Positions 1-6,259 of a stretch of DNA of 12,277 bases are shown piece after piece. The stretch is from an uncultured Burkholderiales bacterium (lineage in GTDB: Bacteria; Pseudomonadota; Gammaproteobacteria; Burkholderiales; Burkholderiaceae_C). Location: NCBI GenBank assembly GCA_937897495.1, contig CALCBL010000379.1, positions 1-12,277 on the forward strand, written 5' to 3'. A program made the position numbers and the translations under genes. The notes beneath the pieces are model-generated. The model was not told the origin of the DNA. It made no database searches and was given only the letters and a program-made list of their open reading frames with translations. Position 1 is the first letter of the stretch; every line of letters begins with the position of its first letter.

Positions 1-381
1 GCCCATCAAAACGTGGGGTGATGCGCTCATGTTTTTTTGACCACCTGCCACCACAATGTCGCTGTCGCCCCATGCCACAGCTTGCGCTGCCAACATGACG
101 GCTTTCAAACCAGAGCCACACACCGCGTTGATGGTGAGGGCGGGTGTTTCTTTGGCAACGCCGGCTTTCATCATGGCTTGCCGTGCAGCGTTTTGTCCTG
201 CGCCAGCCGTCAAAACTTGGCCCATGATGACTTCACCAATTTGATCCATGCCAAGGCCAGCGCGAGCAATGGCTTCGCGAATGGCAATGCTGCCCAACTC
301 TGGCGCTGCAATTTTGGCCAATGAGCCCCCAAACTTACCCACAGCTGTGCGAGCAGCTGAAACAATGACGATGTCTTCCAT
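1..381 (-). CDS. phaA: Acetyl-CoA acetyltransferase (beta-ketothiolase PhaA), N-terminal 127 residues, cut by window edge
   Basis: Thiolase-fold enzyme that condenses two acetyl-CoA to acetoacetyl-CoA, the first step of polyhydroxybutyrate synthesis, in the cytoplasm. Seen: the protein opens MEDIVIVSAARTAVGKFGGS, the standard thiolase N-terminus, and carries the nucleophilic cysteine in NAVCGSGLKA (Cys88). The ATG at 379-381 is preceded by AAGGA at a good distance. The reading frame runs open to base 1, so roughly two thirds of the usual ~390 residues, including the C-terminal His and Cys of the active site, lie outside the window. It sits 43 bp downstream of phaC on the same strand, the usual phaC-phaA operon order, which favours PhaA over a fatty-acid-degradation thiolase. 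Oddity: the motif normally reading GGQENMS is GGQKNMS here (Lys116, codon AAA inside a run of seven A on the coding strand). Confidence 0.93.
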   Translation of the reverse strand, partial: MEDIVIVSAARTAVGKFGGSLAKIAAPELGSIAIREAIARAGLGMDQIGEVIMGQVLTAGAGQNAARQAMMKAGVAKETPALTINAVCGSGLKAVMLAAQAVAWGDSDIVVAGGQKNMSASPHVLMG

Positions 382-424
382 GTGTCTTCCTTTTTTAATC
401 TACGAACTGAATTTAAATTTCGAA

Positions 425-2143
425 TTAGGCACGCGCCTTGACGTAGCGCCCTGGCGCCGCTTCAATGGCTTTGAATTTGGCATCTTTTCCATAATGCTTA
501 GGCGCAGCAATTTGCTTGCCAGCATGCTTGTGCAGCCAATTAGACCAATCGGTCCACCAACTGCCAGGCAATTCTGTGGCACCAGCAATCCATTGGTCGG
601 CCGTAGCCGGAAATTTGCCATCTTCACGCAACCAGTGGCTGCGCTTGTTGGCTGCCGGTGGATTGATCACACCTGCAATGTGCCCCGATGCACCCATGAC
701 GAATCGTTTTTTGCCAGGAAGGTGCTGAGTCGATGCATATGCACCACCAATGGGCACGATATGGTCTTCTCTGGAGCCATAGATGTAAACGGGCATGTCT
801 AGCTTGCCCAGGTCAATCTGTTCGCCACACACCGTCACAGCACCAGGGGTGACAAATTTATTTTCCAAATAGGTATTGCGCAAGTACCACGCGTAAAAAG
901 GGCCAGGCAAATTGGTGGAGTCGCTGTTCCAGTACAGTAAGTCAAACGGCGGAGGTGATTCACCTTTCAAATAATTGCCAACCACATAGTTCCACACCAA
1001 GTCGTTGGGGCGCAAGAAGCTGAAGGTAGAAGCCAAATCTTGGCCTTTGAGCAAACCGCCCTTGCCCATTTGCATTTCACGGAACTTCACGAAGTTTTCG
1101 TCAATGAAAACATCTAGGATGCCTGTATCGGTAAAGTCAATGAGCGTGGTCAGAAATGTGGCACTGGCCACAGGTTTTTCACCGCGCGCTGCCAAGACAG
1201 CCAAAGCATTGCTCAAAATGGTGCCGCCTACACAGAAGCCCAAAGCATTGATTTGCTTGGCACCCGTGATGTGCTGAACTTGGCTGATGGCTTTGATGGC
1301 CGCATTTTCAATGTAGTCATCCCATGACTTTTGCGCCATGCTTTCATCGGGGTTGCGCCAGCTGACCACAAAGGTGCGGTGACCTTGACTGACTGCATAA
1401 CGAATGAATGAGTTGTTAGGCTGCAAATCAAGAATGTAAAACTTGTTGATGCAAGGCGGCACCAACAAAAATGGTTTTTCGTAAATCTTGGCCGTGAGCG
1501 GTTTGTACTCAATCAATTGAAAATATTCATTTTCAAAAACCACAGCGCCTTCGGTGGTGGCCACGTTTTCACCCACCACAAACTTGCTTTCGTCTGTCAT
1601 GGACACATGACCCTGCTGCATGTCATGCAACAAGTTTTGAATTCCCTTGGCAAGACTCTCACCTTGAGTGTCTATGGCTTTCTTTTGCGCTTCTGCATTG
1701 AAGGCTAAGAAGTTACTTGGGGCAGAAGCCGCAACCCATTGCTCGACTGCAAATTTGATTTTGTTTTGTGTGTGTTCGTCGGCCTCAACCGCATCAGCCA
1801 AACCCATGAGTGTTTTGGCATTCAGCAAATAAGAGCCCGCCGTGAAAGCGGCCATGGGATTGGCAGTCCATGCCTCGCTTGAAAAACGTCGGTCCTTCAT
1901 TTCATGCTTCGATTCAAGGCCATGATTCCAAAGCGCCGTGGCTTCTTCTAAATAGGCGGCCTGCAATTCCTTTAACTTTTCCTGAGAAAAAGTAAGTTGC
2001 GGCACAGCATCTTGTGCAGGAGGCACAATACCGCCTAGGTCCATGGTTTGAAAAGTTTGCATGGCCTGACCCCAGCTTTTAGCCAGATTTTGCTGAAACT
2101 CTTCGCCAGCGCGTGACCAAAATTCGTTTTGAGAATTTGTCAT
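425..2143 (-). CDS. phaC: Class I poly(3-hydroxyalkanoate) synthase PhaC
   Basis: Polymerises (R)-3-hydroxyacyl-CoA, mainly 3-hydroxybutyryl-CoA, into polyester at the surface of storage granules. The 572-residue length fits class I synthases (about 590 in Cupriavidus necator). Seen: an N-terminal PhaC domain of about 200 residues, then an alpha/beta-hydrolase core. The lipase-like box is GFCVGG with nucleophile Cys304; the catalytic Asp is Asp460 in YGSREDHIVP and the general base is His488 in GASGHIAGVINPP. The C-D-H spacing (156 and 28) is close to that of the C. necator enzyme. The C-terminal block after residue 525 holds the conserved GSWWTDWSNWL. The ATG at 2141-2143 has a strong AGGAGA ribosome site. 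It is followed by phaA after 43 bp, so the pair is probably co-transcribed. The gene is divergent from a small membrane protein gene with only 35 bp between start codons. Confidence 0.97.
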   Translation of the reverse strand: MTNSQNEFWSRAGEEFQQNLAKSWGQAMQTFQTMDLGGIVPPAQDAVPQLTFSQEKLKELQAAYLEEATALWNHGLESKHEMKDRRFSSEAWTANPMAAFTAGSYLLNAKTLMGLADAVEADEHTQNKIKFAVEQWVAASAPSNFLAFNAEAQKKAIDTQGESLAKGIQNLLHDMQQGHVSMTDESKFVVGENVATTEGAVVFENEYFQLIEYKPLTAKIYEKPFLLVPPCINKFYILDLQPNNSFIRYAVSQGHRTFVVSWRNPDESMAQKSWDDYIENAAIKAISQVQHITGAKQINALGFCVGGTILSNALAVLAARGEKPVASATFLTTLIDFTDTGILDVFIDENFVKFREMQMGKGGLLKGQDLASTFSFLRPNDLVWNYVVGNYLKGESPPPFDLLYWNSDSTNLPGPFYAWYLRNTYLENKFVTPGAVTVCGEQIDLGKLDMPVYIYGSREDHIVPIGGAYASTQHLPGKKRFVMGASGHIAGVINPPAANKRSHWLREDGKFPATADQWIAGATELPGSWWTDWSNWLHKHAGKQIAAPKHYGKDAKFKAIEAAPGRYVKARA

Positions 2144-2164
2144 GTGCTCATCTCCTGTTATTTT
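2137..2164 (+). promoter_or_regulatory. Candidate sigma-70 promoter for the small membrane protein gene
   Basis: TTGTCA (2137-2142, five of six consensus bases) is followed after 16 bp by TATTTT (2159-2164, four of six). It would start transcription near 2171, about 8 nt before the ATG at 2179, consistent with the lack of a Shine-Dalgarno sequence there. The -35 element covers the phaC start codon on the other strand and the spacer covers the phaC ribosome site, so transcription here could affect phaC. Prediction from sequence only. Confidence 0.35.
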
Positions 2165-2178
2165 TCAAATAAATACTC

Positions 2179-2457
2179 ATGTACATCGTTGCAATTGCTT
2201 GGATTTACGTCGCGCTCATGATGAGCGTTGCCGAGGCCACCAACACAAATGGAACCGTCCTAGGAGGGATTGTCACCTTCATTCTTTACGGGATCCTTCC
2301 AACCAGCATAATTATTTACATCATGGATTCACCTCGTCGCAAGAGGGTCAGATTGGCACGTGAGCACGAGGCCACAGACCTGGCCAAGTCACAAAACGGC
2401 AACGAAACTCAGGCAAACACACCCAAGCCGTCAGCCGCGCCAGACCCTAAGCTGTAA
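2179..2457 (+). CDS. Small two-helix membrane protein of unknown function
   Basis: The function is not recognised. The 92-residue protein has two hydrophobic segments (about residues 2-18 and 27-48) joined by a short polar loop, ATNTNGT. The basic patch RRKRVR at 53-58 follows the second segment, so by the positive-inside rule the C-terminus should be cytoplasmic. The last 30 residues are hydrophilic and rich in Asn, Gln, Pro and Ala, so probably disordered. The ATG at 2179 is the first possible start because an in-frame TAA lies three codons upstream; no clear ribosome site precedes it. It is a real gene rather than a shadow, in my judgement, because nothing on the other strand covers it and the hydrophobic pattern is coherent; from memory, similar short proteins recur near pgeF in Burkholderiales. 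Its stop overlaps the pgeF stop by 11 bp in convergent orientation. Confidence 0.75.
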   Translation: MYIVAIAWIYVALMMSVAEATNTNGTVLGGIVTFILYGILPTSIIIYIMDSPRRKRVRLAREHEATDLAKSQNGNETQANTPKPSAAPDPKL

Positions 2458-3238
2458 TCCAGATGTAAGCGGCCATGCGCCCCGAGCCACCTTTGCGCAC
2501 GGCATCGCGCCTGTGAGAGTGGTATTTGGATTCTTGGCGATAGGTGCACCAAGCCAAGGAACTGTCGTTGCCGCAAATGACTTGAAAGCCTGCCGCAATG
2601 AGCCGCCATCGAGCAAGCCCTGCCAAATCGGCCAAATACTTGCCTGCACCCTGAGCCACAAAAAAGTCTTCGGTCCGCATTGTTTCAAGGGCTGGCTTTT
2701 GCGTTGAAATGAAGGCGTCAAGCACATCCTGCCCCACTTCAAATGCAGTCGGCCCAATACAGGGCCCTAACCAAACCATACAGTCTTGTACGGAAAACCC
2801 ATGCGCTGTTGCACCTTGGGCAAGCGTTTCCACCACACCATGACCGTTGGCACCAGCGAGGCCGCGCCATCCAGCATGTGCCGCAGCAACCCACTTGGCC
2901 TTTGGGTGGCACACCAAAATAGGCAAACAATCGGCCGCCATCATGGCGCACGCAATACCACTTTGCGTGGTCCAAGCTACATCGCCCTCAAGCCCTGAAG
3001 GCGTCTGCGCTTCAATGTCCACCGCCTTCACACCATGCACTTGCTTGAGATAAACCGCCGGCACACCCATGGCACTTTCAACCAAGCCGCGGTTGACAAG
3101 GACTTGACTAGGCTCATCACCCGACATCAGCCCCAGATTAAGAGATGACCAAGGCTCGGCTGAAACACCGCCTTCTCGGGTGGTCATGAGGGCCCGCACA
3201 AAGTTCGGTGCGGGCCATTCGGGTTGAAATCCGATCAA
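2447..3238 (-). CDS. pgeF: Peptidoglycan editing factor PgeF (YfiH / DUF152, laccase-domain family)
   Basis: Members of this family (E. coli YfiH) keep the first stem-peptide residue of peptidoglycan as L-Ala by acting on wrongly made L-Ser precursors. Relatives are also reported to act on purine nucleosides or as multicopper oxidases, so the exact reaction here is inferred. Seen: 263 residues with the expected order MTTREGGVS (18-26), SLNLG (32-36), the metal ligands His68 in KQVHG, Cys104 in MAADCLP and His121 in AHAGWRG, then LGPCIGP (157-163) and AFEVG (165-169). The C-terminal block has SHRRDAVRKGGSGRMAAYIW. The best start is a TTG at 3236-3238; the residues before EWPAP match the usual family length, and the first in-frame ATG would remove conserved sequence. 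It begins 4 bp after the maiA stop, so translation is probably coupled. Confidence 0.93.
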   Translation of the reverse strand: MIGFQPEWPAPNFVRALMTTREGGVSAEPWSSLNLGLMSGDEPSQVLVNRGLVESAMGVPAVYLKQVHGVKAVDIEAQTPSGLEGDVAWTTQSGIACAMMAADCLPILVCHPKAKWVAAAHAGWRGLAGANGHGVVETLAQGATAHGFSVQDCMVWLGPCIGPTAFEVGQDVLDAFISTQKPALETMRTEDFFVAQGAGKYLADLAGLARWRLIAAGFQVICGNDSSLAWCTYRQESKYHSHRRDAVRKGGSGRMAAYIWITA

Positions 3239-3242
3239 GCCT

Positions 3243-3878
3243 TTAGGCTGCGTCAGGGCAGGCAGAGGGTTGGGCTTTTTGGAAGGCGTCCAATTTCATG
3301 CAGGCATCGAAGGCCGCCATGGTCAAAGGCAAGCCATCGAAGCTCACCTCAAACCTTTTGCCATTGAAAATTTGCGGTACCAAGCAGCAATCGGCCAAGG
3401 TGGGCGTGTTGCCAAAACAGTAGGTCGATTGAGGGCCTTGTGCCAACTGGCGCTCAAAGGCCTCCAGTCCGTCTCTCACCCAATGGCGATACCACGCGTT
3501 TTTCTGGTCTTCGCTCAAACCCAAGTCAACGCTGAGGTATTTCAGAACACGCAGGTTGTTGATCGGGTGAATTTCACACGCAATTGATTGCGCCAAAGCG
3601 CGGACACGCGCTCGGCCCAGTGCATCCTTTGGCAACAACGCAGGCTCTGGGTGGGTCTCATCCAGGTATTCAATGATGGCCATGGACTGGCTCAGGTGCT
3701 CTCCCTCCACAACCAAGTTAGGCACCAGGTTGTCAGCAGCCACACTGCTGTAGGCAGCTTCCTTGTGTTCGCCCTTGCCAATGTGAACTGCGATATATTC
3801 ATAGGGCAAGCCCTTCAAGTGCAGTGCAATTCGGACTCGAAATGACGCTGAGGAACGGAAGTAGTTGTAAAGTTTCAT
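3243..3878 (-). CDS. maiA: Maleylacetoacetate / maleylpyruvate isomerase (zeta-class glutathione transferase)
   Basis: Glutathione-dependent cis-trans isomerase of aromatic catabolism: maleylacetoacetate to fumarylacetoacetate (tyrosine route) or maleylpyruvate to fumarylpyruvate (gentisate route). Seen in 211 residues: a thioredoxin-like N-terminal domain starting MKLYNYFRSSASFRVRIAL, the glutathione-binding LVPNL with Pro53, the QSMAIIEYLDE turn with Ser65, and a helical C-terminal domain with CEIHPINNLRVL (His104, Arg110) and FGNTPTLADCCLVPQ. These positions match, as I recall them, the active-site numbering of NagL maleylpyruvate isomerase. The active-site motif is SSAS, lacking the Cys of the animal zeta SSCS motif. 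No fumarylacetoacetase or gentisate dioxygenase gene is nearby, so the substrate is undecided. The ATG at 3878 gives the family N-terminus; in-frame ATGs at 3884 and 3890 would add 2 or 4 residues and none has a clear ribosome site. First gene of an operon with pgeF. Confidence 0.9.
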   Translation of the reverse strand: MKLYNYFRSSASFRVRIALHLKGLPYEYIAVHIGKGEHKEAAYSSVAADNLVPNLVVEGEHLSQSMAIIEYLDETHPEPALLPKDALGRARVRALAQSIACEIHPINNLRVLKYLSVDLGLSEDQKNAWYRHWVRDGLEAFERQLAQGPQSTYCFGNTPTLADCCLVPQIFNGKRFEVSFDGLPLTMAAFDACMKLDAFQKAQPSACPDAA

Positions 3879-3893
3879 AGGCATTAGCATAAA
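3865..3893 (+). promoter_or_regulatory. Weak candidate promoter for aat-bpt
   Basis: TTGTAA (3865-3870) and CATAAA (3888-3893) are separated by 17 bp, each four of six consensus bases. Transcription would begin at about 3900, nearly at the aat start codon (3902). The region lies over the maiA start on the other strand. Only the position and spacing support it. Confidence 0.22.
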
Positions 3894-3901
3894 CTGGAAA
3901 C

Positions 3902-4663
3902 ATGTCCGCCGACACCCTCCAACCTCATCTTCCATGGATTGAAAGCCATTTACCGCTGCCCCCTGTACAAAACGCATGGGGCGAAGATACCGAGGCGCCA
4001 GGTTTGCTGGCAGCGGGCTCAGATTTAGGGGTTGAGCGGCTTTTAGAAGCCTATGCCAAAGGCGTGTTTCCTTGGTTCAACGCCGACCAGCCTGTGCTGT
4101 GGTGGAGCCCCGATCCCCGCATGGTGCTGCAAATCAAACACTTCAAACTTCACCGATCTTTGCGAAAAACCTTGGCTCGTTATTCGGCACATCCTCAATT
4201 TGAGTTGTGTTTTGACCGCGCATTTGACGACGTGATAGAAGCATGCGCGCAAAGCCCCAGAGAAGGTCAAAAAGGAACTTGGATCGTGCCGCCCATGGTG
4301 GCGGCCTACAAAGCCTTGCACAGAGCAGGCTACGCGCACAGCGCCGAAACATGGCTCGATGGCCACTTGGTGGCAGGTCTGTACTTTGTTTGCATTGGCA
4401 AAGCTGTGTTTGGCGAATCCATGTTCAGCACGCTCAGTGACGGCTCCAAAATGGCACTTGCAGCTTTGGTTCATGTCTGCGAGCAACACAGTATTCAGGC
4501 CATTGATTGCCAGCAAAATACGGCTCATTTGGCCTCGATGGGCGCCAGCGAAATGACGCGCACCGCATTTTTAGCTCAAAGTGTGCCTGCCTTGAAACTC
4601 ACAAGTCCTGACTGGAAAAATGCCCAAATTGATTGGGATGTTTGGCGAACGGGCGCACCATGA
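3902..4663 (+). CDS. aat: Leucyl/phenylalanyl-tRNA--protein transferase Aat
   Basis: Cytoplasmic aminoacyl-tRNA-dependent transferase that adds Leu (or Phe) to proteins with N-terminal Lys or Arg, creating a destabilising end recognised by ClpS and degraded by ClpAP. The 253-residue length is normal. Seen in order: GLLAAGSDL (34-42), [10 protein letters not shown] (50-59), [11 protein letters not shown] (66-76), GTWIVPPM (125-132), GYAHSAETW (143-151), the GNAT-like core GESMFS (171-176), and [15 protein letters not shown] (201-215), which corresponds to the IDCQ..HLASLG signature of the E. coli enzyme. The ATG at 3902 gives a typical N-terminus; the ribosome site is weak (GGAA). Its TGA stop overlaps the ATG of bpt (ATGA at 4660-4663), so the two transferases are translationally coupled. 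It is divergent from maiA with a 23-bp spacer. Confidence 0.97.
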   Translation: MSADTLQPHLPWIESHLPLPPVQNAWGEDTEAPGLLAAGSDLGVERLLEAYAKGVFPWFNADQPVLWWSPDPRMVLQIKHFKLHRSLRKTLARYSAHPQFELCFDRAFDDVIEACAQSPREGQKGTWIVPPMVAAYKALHRAGYAHSAETWLDGHLVAGLYFVCIGKAVFGESMFSTLSDGSKMALAALVHVCEQHSIQAIDCQQNTAHLASMGASEMTRTAFLAQSVPALKLTSPDWKNAQIDWDVWRTGAP

Positions 4664-5406
4664 CACACCTCAAGGACCTGCCCTTTAGCACGCTGCAGTT
4701 TTATGCCACTGCGGCCTACCCTTGCAGTTATTTAGATGGCCGTGAAGCACGCTCCCAGGTGGCGACGCCCAGTCATTTGATTCAAACCGATGTGTACTCA
4801 GACTTGGTCGAGCGTGGCTTTCGCAGAAGTGGCCTCTTTACCTACCGGCCCTATTGCGATGGCTGCCAAGCATGTGTGCCCATGCGCGTTCTGTGCAATG
4901 AGTTCAAGCCCAACAAAAGTCAAAAGCGAGCTCTGAGAAAACATCAAAACTTGGTGGCACGCGTGTCTAGATTGGGTTTTGAAAATGAGCATTACGACTT
5001 GTATTTGCGCTATCAAAACAGCCGCCATTCGGGTGGCGGCATGGACCAAGACAGCATTGAGCAGTACAAGCAGTTTTTGCTTCAAAGTCGCGTCAATTCG
5101 AGGTTGGTAGAGTTCAGAGAAGCCTGTGCCACTGGCGAAGTGGGTGAACTCAAAATGGTCTGCATTGTCGATGTCCTGAACCAAGGCTTGTCTGCGGTGT
5201 ACACCTTTTATGCCCCAGAGGAGCACGCCAGTTACGGCACTTATGGCGTGCTTTGGCAAATTCAACAGGCCAAAGACCTAGGGCTGCCTTACGTTTACAT
5301 GGGCTACTGGATTGGTGCCAGCCCCAAAATGCAATACAAAGAACGCTTTGCGCCCTGCGAAAGCCTTCAAAACGACCAATGGAAGCCTCACCCTTCTTCG
5401 CGCTGA
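4660..5406 (+). CDS. bpt: Aspartate/glutamate leucyltransferase Bpt (ATE-like)
   Basis: Transfers Leu from leucyl-tRNA to N-terminal Asp or Glu of proteins, the second leucylation branch of the bacterial N-degron pathway. The 248-residue length fits the family. Seen: an N-terminal ATE domain with Cys22 in YPCSYL and [12 protein letters not shown] (Cys66, Cys69, Cys72), the region that in eukaryotic ATE1 is linked to metal or Fe-S binding; then [13 protein letters not shown] (82-94), and a C-terminal GNAT-like domain with YTFYAPEE (181-188), [11 protein letters not shown] (191-201), and the signature [15 protein letters not shown] (213-227). The start is the ATG at 4660, inside the aat stop (ATGA); an upstream in-frame ATG at 4633 lies within aat and adds residues not expected for the family. 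With aat it forms a two-gene operon for both classes of secondary N-terminal residues. Confidence 0.96.
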   Translation: MTHLKDLPFSTLQFYATAAYPCSYLDGREARSQVATPSHLIQTDVYSDLVERGFRRSGLFTYRPYCDGCQACVPMRVLCNEFKPNKSQKRALRKHQNLVARVSRLGFENEHYDLYLRYQNSRHSGGGMDQDSIEQYKQFLLQSRVNSRLVEFREACATGEVGELKMVCIVDVLNQGLSAVYTFYAPEEHASYGTYGVLWQIQQAKDLGLPYVYMGYWIGASPKMQYKERFAPCESLQNDQWKPHPSSR

Positions 5407-5407
5407 C

Positions 5408-5451
5408 AAATTGGATCACCACAAAGCCAATTTCATCTTGTAAAATAAGAT
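5408..5451. promoter_or_regulatory. Two adjacent inverted repeats upstream of the iclR-type gene (possible operator region)
   Basis: The 72-bp gap between bpt and the IclR gene holds AAATTGG (5408-5414) with its complement CCAATTT (5427-5433), and ATCTT (5435-5439) with AAGAT (5447-5451) around a TAAAAT sequence (5441-5446) that resembles a -10 box. ATTTCA is also repeated directly at 5430-5435 and 5450-5455, 20 bp apart, that is about two helical turns. IclR proteins usually bind imperfect palindromes near their own promoter, so autoregulation is plausible. The first repeat could equally be a weak hairpin after bpt; no T-run follows it. Confidence 0.3.
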
Positions 5452-5478
5452 TTCACAAACAGCACTAGGTTCAGTCCC

Positions 5479-6255
5479 ATGAGAAAAGCTGAAGCACACC
5501 CGCCAGCAGCACCGACCATTCAAGTCATAGAGCGCTTGTTTTCACTGATGGATGTATTGGCTTCTAGAGAAGATGCTATTTCGCTCAAAGAGATCAGTGA
5601 AAAAACAGGCTTGCATCCGTCCACCGCACACCGAATCTTGAACGACCTGACCATTGGCCGTTTTGTAGATCGCCCAGAACCTGGCAGCTATCGATTGGGC
5701 ATGCGCATGTTAGAGCTGGGAAACCTGGTCAAGGCGCGCCTCAATGTGCGCGATGCCGCACTTGCGCCCATGCGTGATTTGCACAAACTGATCCAACAAC
5801 CTGTCAACTTAAGCATGCGACAGGGCGATGAAATTGTTTACATCGAACGCGCCTTCAGCGAGCGCTCGGGCATGCAAGTTGTCAGAGCCATTGGCGGCCG
5901 TGCGCCTTTGCATCTAACATCGGTCGGCAAGTTGTTTTTGTCTGTAGATGAGCCCATGAAGGTTCGAAGCTACGCTACGCGCACAGGCTTAAACGGTCAG
6001 ACCAAAAATAGCATTACACAGTTGCAAGTGCTGGAACGTGAACTGTCAAAGGTTCGCCAATATGGCATTGCGCGCGACAACGAGGAATTGGAATTGGGTG
6101 TGCGCTGTATTGCAGCAGGCATTTACGATGACCAGGGCAAGTTGCTTGCGGGCCTTTCTATCTCAGCACCCGCTGATCGAATTGACGAAGCTTGGTCGGC
6201 CAAATTGCAAGCAACAGCCGAAGGAATTTCTCAAGCCCTAGGCTACAAAGATTGA
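5479..6255 (+). CDS. IclR-family transcriptional regulator
   Basis: DNA-binding regulator with the two-domain IclR layout in 258 residues. Seen: a winged helix-turn-helix at about 13-75, with ISLKEISEKTGLHPSTAHRIL (34-54) as the helix-turn-helix and GSYRLGMRMLELG as the end of the wing and linker. The effector-binding domain (about 80-255) has GRAPLHLTSVGKLFLS (140-155), the loop GIARDNEELELGVRCIAAGIYD (196-217) that forms the ligand pocket in relatives, and LSISAPADRI (226-235). The ATG at 5479 follows a modest AGG about 9 bp upstream. No catabolic operon is adjacent, so the effector and targets cannot be deduced; the position after bpt and convergent to the PBP7-like gene gives little help. 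The short repeats upstream make self-regulation possible. Its stop is 4 bp from that of the convergent gene. Confidence 0.93.
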   Translation: MRKAEAHPPAAPTIQVIERLFSLMDVLASREDAISLKEISEKTGLHPSTAHRILNDLTIGRFVDRPEPGSYRLGMRMLELGNLVKARLNVRDAALAPMRDLHKLIQQPVNLSMRQGDEIVYIERAFSERSGMQVVRAIGGRAPLHLTSVGKLFLSVDEPMKVRSYATRTGLNGQTKNSITQLQVLERELSKVRQYGIARDNEELELGVRCIAAGIYDDQGKLLAGLSISAPADRIDEAWSAKLQATAEGISQALGYKD

Positions 6256-6259
6256 GGCT

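Noticed and set aside
410..419. Perfect palindrome AATTTAAATT between phaC and phaA
   Set aside because: A purely AT decamer in an AT-rich spacer; it is too weak as an RNA stem and has no T-run, so there is no case for a terminator or operator.
248..802. Plus-strand open frame across the phaC-phaA junction
   Set aside because: It spans the 5' end of phaA and the 3' end of phaC on the opposite strand, and its product shows no coherent motif.
4043..4528. Long open frame antisense to aat, and similar long antisense frames at 7507-8019, 10623-10964, 10260-10622 and 11741-12160
   Set aside because: All lie wholly opposite strongly conserved genes; their translations lack recognisable domains and look like mirror products of codon bias.
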